Shown here: positions 6,998 through 15,012 of the stretch, in pieces
Layout: each line of letters begins with the position of its first letter
How positions within the stretch are numbered: the first letter of the stretch is position 1
Source of the DNA: DASQPR01 sp035713725
GTDB taxonomy: Bacteria > Actinomycetota > Actinomycetes > Mycobacteriales > Micromonosporaceae
Reading direction: 5' to 3'
DNA length: 15,839 nt
Assembly: GCA_035713725.1 (NCBI GenBank)
Contig: DASTMZ010000115.1
Location: 1-15,839, forward strand
Position numbers and translations under genes: made by a program
The notes under the pieces: generated by a model
What the model saw: only the letters and a program-made list of their open reading frames with translations
The model's database searches: none
What the model was told of the DNA's origin: nothing

Positions 6998-7519
6998 ATG
7001 CCTGACATACGACCGGCGATGAGCTCGACCACCCTGGTGCTGAACCAGACGTACGAGCCGCTGTGTGTCGTATCCGTCAGACGAGCCACCATCCTCATCC
7101 TCTCGGCCAAGGCCATCTGCGTCCTGGACGGCGACGGGATACTGCACAGCGCACGGACCGCGTTGCCGGTGCCGAGCGTCGTGCGATTAACCCACTACGT
7201 CCGGGTGCCCTACCGCGCGAGCGTCGGGTTGTCGCGCCGCGCGGTGTTCGCTCGTGACGGCGGTCGATGCGCTTATTGCCGCGCACCTGCCGAGACGATC
7301 GACCATGTCGTACCACGCAGCCGCGGCGGGCGCCACGACTGGGACAACGTGGTGGCCGCCTGCGCGCGGTGCAACCACAGCAAGGGCGACCGGATGATCA
7401 CCGAACTCGGCTGGCGGCTGCAGGCACAGCCGGCCGCGCCGCGCGGCTCCGCGTGGCGAGTGCTCGGACACCGGACACCTGATCCGCGTTGGGTCGACTG
7501 GCTCGAGGTTGCCGCCTGA
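6998..7519 (+). CDS. HNH endonuclease family protein (actinobacterial Rv2469c-like)
   Basis: 173 residues. The N-terminal ~80 residues (TTLVLNQTYEPLCVVSVRRA...) form the conserved lead-in domain found in housekeeping HNH proteins of actinobacteria. The HNH module is at ~91-130: zinc ligands C91/C94 (CAYC) and C122/C125 (CARC), with catalytic H103 in IDHVVPRSRGG, N117 in WDNVV and NHSKGD closing the motif. The start ATG 6998 is supported by GGAAGG with a 9-nt spacer; the internal ATG 7019 lacks such a site. No mobile-element or restriction partner is nearby. The position, conservation and chromosomal context argue against a homing or phage role; the biological substrate is unknown. Convergent with the sortase gene. 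Confidence 0.92.
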   Translation: MPDIRPAMSSTTLVLNQTYEPLCVVSVRRATILILSAKAICVLDGDGILHSARTALPVPSVVRLTHYVRVPYRASVGLSRRAVFARDGGRCAYCRAPAETIDHVVPRSRGGRHDWDNVVAACARCNHSKGDRMITELGWRLQAQPAAPRGSAWRVLGHRTPDPRWVDWLEVAA

Positions 7520-7581
7520 GCGCGATGCCCGCCTTAGCGCGATGCCCGCCTGAGCGCGATGGCCGGCTGACCGCGATCGCT
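7514..7581. repeat. Four-copy 17-bp tandem repeat between convergent genes
   Basis: Units at 7514-7530, 7531-7547, 7548-7564 and 7565-7581 follow the consensus GCCTGAGCGCGATGCCC. Units 1-3 differ from one another by one or two bases; unit 4 is more degenerate. The array spans the HNH stop codon (TGA within unit 1) and reaches the stop codon of the sortase gene, filling the whole 60-bp convergent gap. It seems to have arisen by repeated duplication of the HNH gene's 3' end, or the reverse. Confidence 0.9.
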
Positions 7582-8203
7582 AACCTCGCAATGTCAGCGT
7601 GGCGTAGACGACGACGTTGTCGGCGTACCCGACCGAACCGCCGAGGAAGTCGCCACCACACGTGATCAACCGCAGTTCGGGCCGGTCATCATCGCTGCGG
7701 TAGACCCGGTCACCGGGGAATTTTCCCTTCGGGTAGTACTCGACCGAGTAGATGTCGAACAGCGCGGTGCGATGGTTGGCGAGCCGCAGCTGGATCTTCT
7801 CGCCCGGCTTCAGCTGGCTCAAGTGGTAGAAGATCGATTGACCGTTCGGTCCATCCACGTGACCCACGACGACGGCGGGACCGCGTTGGCCGGGTGCCGG
7901 TCCGCCCGAATACCAGCCGGCGAGGTTGTTGTTGTTCAACGGCGGCACCGCGATCGCGCCGTTGGACGCGAGGCCGACGCGCGACACCGGTGCATCCACG
8001 TCGATCGCCGGGATGCTGATCCGAGTCGGTACGGATCGGTCGAGCGGCGGTGCCACCGGACCGCCCGGGTCCTCGTGCGCGAACTTAAGATCCGGCAGCC
8101 CCGGCGCCCCGAACAGCGCACCGAGACCCGCGCCGGAGGCGAACAGGCCGGCGAGGACAAGCAGCACGCCGATCGGCGCGGACCGTCGGGTTCGACGTAC
8201 CAT
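7580..8203 (-). CDS. Sortase, class F-like
   Basis: 207 residues. Membrane-anchored N-terminus: positively charged MVRRTRRSAP, then a hydrophobic span (~11-32), a Pro/Gly linker, and the beta-barrel from TRISIPAIDVDAPV onward. The catalytic His is H115 in VVVGHVDGPNG, and the nucleophilic Cys is C182 in LITCGGDF. GWYSGGPAPGQRGPAVVVGH and the DNVVVYA end strand fit the actinobacterial class F group. Sortases normally have an Arg in the strand after the Cys; here the segment SVGYADNVVVYATLTLRG has none before the penultimate residue R206, so the active site looks atypical. By family knowledge it cleaves a C-terminal sorting signal and joins the protein to peptidoglycan or another acceptor outside the membrane. 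It follows the putative substrate gene after 9 bp. Confidence 0.92.
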   Translation of the reverse strand: MVRRTRRSAPIGVLLVLAGLFASGAGLGALFGAPGLPDLKFAHEDPGGPVAPPLDRSVPTRISIPAIDVDAPVSRVGLASNGAIAVPPLNNNNLAGWYSGGPAPGQRGPAVVVGHVDGPNGQSIFYHLSQLKPGEKIQLRLANHRTALFDIYSVEYYPKGKFPGDRVYRSDDDRPELRLITCGGDFLGGSVGYADNVVVYATLTLRG

Positions 8204-8212
8204 CGCGGACCG

Positions 8213-8761
8213 CTAGTAGGGCAGTGTGGAGCGTCGCCGGCGGACGGACACGATGAAGAACACGACGCCGGCGATCACCGCCACGATGCCGGCCACGATG
8301 GCGAGTCGCGCCGCGGTGGAGGCGCCGAGCTCGCCTCCGCCGGTCGCCGGTCCGACGTTCGGGTTCGGCGTGACCAGCGGCGCGTGGCTCAACACGGTGA
8401 GCTTCGACGTGGTGACCTGACCACTCGCGCAGGTCAGCGTCACCGTGTACGTCGCGGGCCGGGTGTCGCTCGGCACCGTGACGTTGGTGTGCAGCTTGCC
8501 GTTGTCCGGCACCAGCGTGATCGAGCCGAACACATCCGAATTCACGAACGCCGGGTTGGCGTTGTCTCCGCAGGTGGCACTGATCGTCACGATGAACCCG
8601 GGCGCGACCGAGCTCGGTGTGATCAGCAGGATCGTGGCAGCCGACGCGGGCGCGGCTAGACCGAGGACAATCGCGACGGAACCGGCGAGACTGGCCAGCA
8701 CGCTTGCCCACCGCCGCGTGCTAACCCGTCGAGTGCGGTACGTCGACCTGTCGCCGTACAC
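8213..8761 (-). CDS. Secreted Ig-like protein with C-terminal sorting-type tail, candidate sortase substrate
   Basis: 182 residues from GTG 8761 (AGG 8 nt upstream). Signal peptide: Arg-rich n-region, hydrophobic core ~19-37, predicted cleavage after ASA at 41. A mature domain of ~85 residues begins ILLITPSSVAPGFIVTISATC and has the strand pattern of an Ig-like surface domain, with two cysteines (C64, C111) placed like a disulfide. A short Pro/Asn linker (PLVTPNPNVGPATGGG, 128-143) leads into a ~21-residue membrane span (~153-173) and the tail RRRRSTLPY. This tripartite end (motif, hydrophobic helix, basic tail) is the architecture of a cell-wall sorting signal, but there is no LPXTG or LAXTG; the candidate recognition site is PATGG at 138-142. 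Adjacency to the sortase supports a substrate role. Product otherwise unknown. Confidence 0.82.
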   Translation of the reverse strand: MYGDRSTYRTRRVSTRRWASVLASLAGSVAIVLGLAAPASAATILLITPSSVAPGFIVTISATCGDNANPAFVNSDVFGSITLVPDNGKLHTNVTVPSDTRPATYTVTLTCASGQVTTSKLTVLSHAPLVTPNPNVGPATGGGELGASTAARLAIVAGIVAVIAGVVFFIVSVRRRRSTLPY

Positions 8762-8837
8762 GTGCGGAACCTATCGCGGCTGTTACCCGCATAATGTGGG
8801 AATTGCAGAATCTGCCCGGTTCGGTCATGTTCGGCCC

Positions 8838-8902
8838 GGTCCGATTACGTGACGCGGCTGCGTTCAGCCTGGTCCGGCTACGTGACGCGGCCGCGTTCGG
8901 CC
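8838..8902. repeat. 33-bp direct repeat duplicating the 3' end of kynU
   Basis: Copy at 8871-8902 contains the last codons and the stop of kynU; copy at 8838-8869 repeats it with about four substitutions (shared core TACGTGACGCGG). The sequence between 8812 and 8837 looks like a further decayed partial copy. The period of 33 keeps reading frames aligned in all copies. Confidence 0.85.
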
Positions 8903-10224
8903 GGGAAACGTTCGTACACCCGATCGGCCACGATCGCGCGAAGGCGCCGCATGCCTTCGTACACATCGACGAATCGTGTGTAGAGCGGTGCGAACCCCAG
9001 CCTTAGCCGGTCGGGCGTCCGGAAGTCCGGGATCACGTCGGCGGCCTTCATCGCCTGGCAGATCTGCCACGCGTACGGATGATGCAGGGTGATCTGCGCA
9101 CCGCGACGCATCGGGTCACGTGGCGATGCCAGCGTGAAGCCGAGATCCGCGAGCCAGGCGTCGTACTGGCTGACGGCGTACGTCGTGAGCGTCCGCGCCT
9201 TACGTCCGATCGCCTCGATGCCGGCCTCGGCGGTGATCCGGGCACCCTCGAGTGCGCCGTACCCACCAAGGATCGAGGGCGTACCGACCAGGAAGCGGTC
9301 CACGGTCTCGACCGGGTCATATCGCGCGCCCATCGCGAACTGGTCGCGTTGTGCGAACCATCCCCAGATCGGCTGGCGGAGGTCGGCTTGGAGATCAGCG
9401 CGCACATAGAGGAACGCGGGGGCGCCCGGGCCGCCGTTGAGGTGCTTGTACGTGCAGCCGACCGCCAACTCCGCGCCGGACGACACGAGGTCGACCGGGA
9501 TCGAGCCGGCCGAGTGGCACAGGTCCCACAGCATGACCGCGCCGACGTCGTGCGCGGCATCCGTGATCGCACGCAGGTCGGCGATCGCGCCGGAGCGGTA
9601 CGCCACGTGGGACAGACAGACCAGCGCGGTGTCGGCGTCGATCACGCCGTGTAGATCGCGGACGTCGATGCCCTCGTCGATGTCCGTCTTGACGATGCGC
9701 AATTCGAGGCCACGCGCGGCGGCGAGGCCCTGCAACACGTACTGGTCGGTGGGGAAGTTGTCGTCGTCGGTGACGATCACGCGGCGCCCCGGGCGGGCAT
9801 CGACGGCCGCGGTGGCGAGCTTGTAGAGGTTCACGCTGGTGGAGTCGGACAGCACGACCTCGCCCGGTCGAGCGCCGATGACGTCGGCGAGCAGGTCGCC
9901 GGCCTCCCGACCCAGGTCGATCCAATGATCCCAACCGCGAATCAGCTCGTCGCCCCACTCCACGTCGATCGCTCGACGCAGTCGATCCTGGGTGGCCTTC
10001 GGCAGCCGACCAAGCGAGTTGCCGTCCAGGTAGATCAGGTTGTCGTCCGTGATGACGAACCGGTCTCGAAACGACGCGAGCGGGTCGTTGACATCCTCGG
10101 CCCGGGCGGCGCGCAGCGCATCGCGGTCCAACGCAGCGCGGTTGCGACGGACCTCGTCGGTGGGCGCGGCACCTGAGCCATCTCGGCGTCGCTTGCGATC
10201 GGATGCGCCGGTCACACCGCACAC
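8878..10224 (-). CDS. kynU: Kynureninase
   Basis: PLP enzyme that cleaves L-kynurenine to anthranilate and alanine (and 3-hydroxykynurenine to 3-hydroxyanthranilate) in tryptophan catabolism. 448 residues at the longest; family about 415. Markers: IYLDGNSLGRLPK near residue 64, the phosphate-binding stretch LSDSTSVNLYKL, DNFPTDQYV, the PLP-ring Asp D234 in WDLCHSAG, and the Schiff-base Lys K260 in CTYKHLNGGPGAPAF; the 26-residue Asp-Lys spacing is as I recall for human kynureninase. IWGWFAQRDQFAM and the C-terminal domain are complete. The N-terminus is uncertain: GTG 10215 (MTGASDRK) sits 7 nt after a TACCGT -10 box and would give a leaderless mRNA, while GTG 10224 has no Shine-Dalgarno. No other kynurenine-pathway gene is in the window, so it stands alone here. 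Confidence 0.95.
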   Translation of the reverse strand: MCGVTGASDRKRRRDGSGAAPTDEVRRNRAALDRDALRAARAEDVNDPLASFRDRFVITDDNLIYLDGNSLGRLPKATQDRLRRAIDVEWGDELIRGWDHWIDLGREAGDLLADVIGARPGEVVLSDSTSVNLYKLATAAVDARPGRRVIVTDDDNFPTDQYVLQGLAAARGLELRIVKTDIDEGIDVRDLHGVIDADTALVCLSHVAYRSGAIADLRAITDAAHDVGAVMLWDLCHSAGSIPVDLVSSGAELAVGCTYKHLNGGPGAPAFLYVRADLQADLRQPIWGWFAQRDQFAMGARYDPVETVDRFLVGTPSILGGYGALEGARITAEAGIEAIGRKARTLTTYAVSQYDAWLADLGFTLASPRDPMRRGAQITLHHPYAWQICQAMKAADVIPDFRTPDRLRLGFAPLYTRFVDVYEGMRRLRAIVADRVYERFPAERGRVT

Positions 10225-10228
10225 GGTA
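10223..10228 (-). promoter_or_regulatory. Candidate -10 box for leaderless kynU
   Basis: TACCGT on the minus strand fits TANNNT and lies 7 nt before GTG 10215. CCGAC-CGA-GTCGG, a perfect 5-bp-arm inverted repeat, lies just upstream, about where an activator or -35 contact could be. Confidence 0.35.
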
Positions 10229-10396
10229 GCGACACACCGACTCGGTCGGCACCCGGGCGACCGCCGTCCCAGGCTGCTCCGCTACCGTGAACGCGTTCCA
10301 GCGGATGCGCCGACCGTTGGGTGGGCCGAATCGCGTCACACGCGGTCGGCGGGCGTCGGCGCACCGCCCGACCTATGGCGCCATGGGGGCGTTGAG

Positions 10397-10759
10397 TTGA
10401 CCATTACTGAGACCGTCCTCGTGTTCGCGGGCATCCCCGCCGCGGTCATCGCGATCATCTATGGGCTCGTCTACGCGACGAGTAGCGCGTCGAACAGCAA
10501 GCGGTATCGGCCGGGCCGGCCATTCAACCAGTCCACGGTCTGGTTCATTGCCAACACACCGGGCGCGGCGGTCGCCGGACATGCGGCTCGCGAGATCGGC
10601 GCAGGCGCCGGGTCGCACGCCCTTTCCGGTGGTACGGCCGACAGCGGCGCTACCACTCATGGCGCCCACCATCATGACGCCGCGGAGGCCGGCCATGACG
10701 GGTCCGGCCTGACCACGGTCGGCTACGGCGAGACCGGAGGCGCAAGTGACAGTTGGTGA
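10397..10759 (+). CDS. Small single-pass membrane protein with His-rich tail, paired with DUF5130
   Basis: 120 residues. The only in-frame start in this gap is TTG 10397, preceded by a G-rich site (GGGGGC at 10385-10390). The N-terminus has one membrane span (~7-27, VLVFAGIPAAVIAIIYGLVY). A short basic segment then leads to YRPGRPFNQSTVWFIA, which I recall as conserved in small actinobacterial membrane proteins located next to DUF5130 genes, and the C-terminal GGASDSW resembles their GASDRW ending. In between, a Gly/Ala/Thr-rich region contains THGAHHHDAAEAGHDG, with five His in ~13 residues, a possible metal-binding patch. It overlaps the next gene by 14 bp, so the two are translationally coupled. 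Function unknown; a membrane anchor for the DUF5130 protein is a guess. Confidence 0.75.
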   Translation: MTITETVLVFAGIPAAVIAIIYGLVYATSSASNSKRYRPGRPFNQSTVWFIANTPGAAVAGHAAREIGAGAGSHALSGGTADSGATTHGAHHHDAAEAGHDGSGLTTVGYGETGGASDSW

Positions 10760-11150
10760 GAAGTCCGGAAACACTGGCCGCGCCGAAGTGCTGAACGGCC
10801 CGTTCACCACCCGGCAGCTGTTGCGGCTCGATGACGCGCTGCGCGGTGCCGACGAGTCAACCGGTCTCACGTTCAGCGTGTACGTCGGCGAACTCGACCA
10901 GCCGGTCCGTGGACATGCCGAGAAGTTGCACAGCCAGCTCAACGACCCAGACCACAGCGTGCTCGTGGCCGTGTCACCGAACCTCCGGGTGCTCGAGATC
11001 GTCACGGGTCACGAGGCACGTCGTCGGGTACCGGACCGCCAGGCCAAGCTCGCCGCGCTCTCGATGGCGGCGGCGTTCAGCGGCGGCGACCTGGCCGGTG
11101 GACTCGTGGCCGGTCTGGCCCAGCTAGCCGGCCAAGCCGGCAAACACTAA
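10746..11150 (+). CDS. DUF5130 family protein
   Basis: 134 residues, GTG 10746, Shine-Dalgarno GGAGG at 10736-10740 with a 5-nt spacer. The pattern FTTRQLLRLDDALRGADESTGLTFSVYVGEL, then HSVLVAVSPNLRVLEIVTGHEARRRVPDR and ALSMAAAFSGGDLAGGLVAGLAQLA, is that of the actinobacterial DUF5130 family, which resembles the TPM fold (VAVSP and EIVTG strands around a helical layer). There is no signal peptide, although the C-terminal segment from GGDLAGGLVAGLAQLAG is hydrophobic and glycine-rich. No biochemical role is known to me. It overlaps the membrane-protein gene, and transcription ends at the long inverted repeat 11264-11337. Confidence 0.88.
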   Translation: MTVGEKSGNTGRAEVLNGPFTTRQLLRLDDALRGADESTGLTFSVYVGELDQPVRGHAEKLHSQLNDPDHSVLVAVSPNLRVLEIVTGHEARRRVPDRQAKLAALSMAAAFSGGDLAGGLVAGLAQLAGQAGKH

Positions 11151-11263
11151 ACCTCTACCTGACCGGGCTCCCGTCGCTGACCGCTATCACGTAACCGTTC
11201 CCGGCATCACGTACACACATAAGCCTTAAACCCCGCACTGGCGGGCGGACCTAGACCGCGGCG

Positions 11264-11337
11264 CGGTGGTGGGGATGGCTTGTCCACGTCGGGATCAAGC
11301 CTGACCGCCCAGAGTGGGCAAGCCATCCCCACCACCG
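11264..11337. terminator. Long inverted repeat (24-bp arms), bidirectional terminator or small IR element
   Basis: Arms 11264-11287 and 11314-11337 pair at all 24 positions, with only one T-G wobble (11283/11318), around a 26-nt spacer. The outer 19 bp are perfect. It lies between the convergent DUF5130 and pepN genes, the right arm ending 6 bp before the pepN stop. Two smaller hairpins precede it: CCCGC-ACTG-GCGGG at 11232-11245 and ACCGCG-G-CGCGGT at 11255-11267. The remainder of 11151-11263 shows only a repeated ATCACGTA. Confidence 0.75.
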
Positions 11338-11343
11338 TTGACC

Positions 11344-13920
<2,577 letters not shown>

Positions 13921-14198
13921 GGCGGCTGACTCCGTTTCGATTCGGGCCGCGCGGGGAACAGCGTCCGGAATCCGGCAGCGCGCACGGCGACGTACGGGTG
14001 CGAGGCGAGTCTGTCATGCCGACCGGCGGAGTCGGGCAGTGGCCTTTCACACCGCGGGAGAGGTAGCGGGTAAGTCCTTGACCGCGCAAGAGTGTAAGGG
14101 GCGATCTGGCCCGCTCTTGTTACGCAAACGGTGACCAGCCGTTACCGGAACAGTGACCGGACCCATGCCAACGGCGGCGATCTGGGAGGAACGAGGCA
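13921..14198. promoter_or_regulatory. Divergent control region, pepN / DsbA-like gene
   Basis: 278 bp with no supported ORF. Near the DsbA-like gene there are AACGG-N7-CCGTT (14127-14143) and CCGG-N8-CCGG (14145-14160), and three direct half-sites GTGACC (14131), GTTACC (14141) and GTGACC (14153) about one helical turn apart. GGGAGGA at 14184-14190 is the strong Shine-Dalgarno for ATG 14199. The pepN side holds only its ribosome binding site; I see no convincing -35/-10 pair. Confidence 0.35.
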
Positions 14199-14828
14199 AT
14201 GACCGAAGAGCGCGTCAAGGCGGACATGTGGTTTGACCCTCGATGCCCGTGGGCGTGGATCACGTCACGGTGGCTCCTCGAGGTGGAGCAGGTGCGCCCG
14301 GTGGACATCAGCTTCCACGTGATGAGCCTGACCCTGCTCAACGAGAACCGCACCGACATCTCGGAGGAGTACCGAGCGCGTCTCGCCGACGGCCTGGGTC
14401 CAGTGCGCATCTCGATCGCCGTCGAGAACAAGTACGGCAACGAAGCGCTGCGGCCGCTCTACACGGCGTTCGGCTACCGCATCCACCACGAGAAGCAGCC
14501 GCTCGGCCGTGACCTGTTCGAGGGCGTGCTGACCGAGTGCGGCTTCGACAGCTCACTCGCCGATGCCGCTGACTCGACCGAATACGACGCCCGACTGCGG
14601 GAGAGCCATGACGCGGGCATGAAACCGGTCGGCCTCGACGTGGGTACGCCGGTGATCCACACGCCGGGTCCGGACGGCGAGCTCATTGCGTTCTTCGGGC
14701 CGGTCGTCACGCCACGGCCCAAGGGCGAAGCGGCCGGTCGGCTCTGGGACGGCGTACTGCTGGTCGCGGGTACCCCCGGTTTCTACGAGATCAAGCGAAC
14801 CCGCGAGGCTCGCCCGGCGTTCGATTGA
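14199..14828 (+). CDS. DsbA-family, mycothiol-dependent-type oxidoreductase (Rv2466c-like), CPWA active site
   Basis: 209 residues, cytosolic (no signal peptide). Thioredoxin-fold beginning MWFDPRCPWAWITSRWLLEVEQVR, then HVMSLTLLNENR, the inserted helical domain of DsbA/FrnE proteins, and the cis-Pro loop VGTPVIHTPG, followed by FFGPVVTPRPKGEAAGRLWDG. This matches M. tuberculosis Rv2466c, a mycothiol-dependent reductase in the SigH oxidative-stress regulon, nearly end to end. Rv2466c has CPWC, whereas here the second Cys is Ala (C16-P-W-A19), so a monothiol mechanism using mycothiol to resolve the mixed disulfide is expected; I recall the CPWA form from other actinomycetes. Start ATG 14199 with GGGAGGA and an 8-nt spacer. 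Next to pepN as in mycobacteria. Confidence 0.92.
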   Translation: MTEERVKADMWFDPRCPWAWITSRWLLEVEQVRPVDISFHVMSLTLLNENRTDISEEYRARLADGLGPVRISIAVENKYGNEALRPLYTAFGYRIHHEKQPLGRDLFEGVLTECGFDSSLADAADSTEYDARLRESHDAGMKPVGLDVGTPVIHTPGPDGELIAFFGPVVTPRPKGEAAGRLWDGVLLVAGTPGFYEIKRTREARPAFD

Positions 14829-14831
14829 TTA

Positions 14832-14905
14832 CTGGTCGAAGCGCCTGGACCTCCGGTCGGCGCACTCTTCGCTGGTCGAAGCGCCTGGACCTCCGGTCGG
14901 CGCAC
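14832..14905. repeat. Two identical 34-bp direct repeats, period 40 bp
   Basis: 14832-14865 and 14872-14905 are identical over 34 bp, beginning CTGGTCGAAGCGCC and ending GGTCGGCGCAC, separated by CTTCG plus one base. The unit contains GCGCC...GGCGC, a 5-bp-arm inverted repeat. The array starts 4 bp after the DsbA-like gene's stop. The TGGTCGA head resembles the TGGTCGA-headed intergenic repeats I recall from Nocardioides and related actinobacteria. Confidence 0.9.
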
Positions 14906-15000
14906 CGTCCCTGAACGTGAAATGGTGGAGTTGGGACGAGTGCCGTGATACCCGCCAGCCTCTGTGTCCGGGTCCGGCGTTGCCGGGCGCGCGTGACCGG

Positions 15001-15006
15001 TAGCGT
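15001..15006 (+). promoter_or_regulatory. -10 box of a probable leaderless promoter for the DUF1015 gene
   Basis: TAGCGT fits the TANNNT -10 consensus and is followed by exactly 6 nt and then ATG 15013, so the expected +1 is the A of the start codon. TTGCCG lies 15 bp upstream as a weak -35. No Shine-Dalgarno is present, and the TAG itself is an in-frame stop that excludes a longer protein. Confidence 0.55.
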
Positions 15007-15012
15007 CGACGC

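Noticed and set aside
6998..7519. HNH gene as a homing endonuclease, restriction or phage component
   Set aside because: No intron, intein, methylase or phage gene adjoins it, and the family member is a conserved chromosomal gene in actinobacteria.
10287..10400. Short + strand frame from GTG 10287 overlapping the TTG start of the membrane-protein gene
   Set aside because: About 37 codons, Arg-rich, no ribosome binding site, and GTG falls within a likely -10 box (TACCGT at 10283-10288); not supported as a leader peptide.
13966..13990. SigR/SigH-type promoter starting at GGAAT for the redox gene
   Set aside because: No GTT-type -10 element at the required ~18-bp spacing, and it lies over 200 bp upstream of the start codon.
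14832..14905. CRISPR array
   Set aside because: Two repeats with a 6-bp separation leave no spacer, and no cas genes are present.
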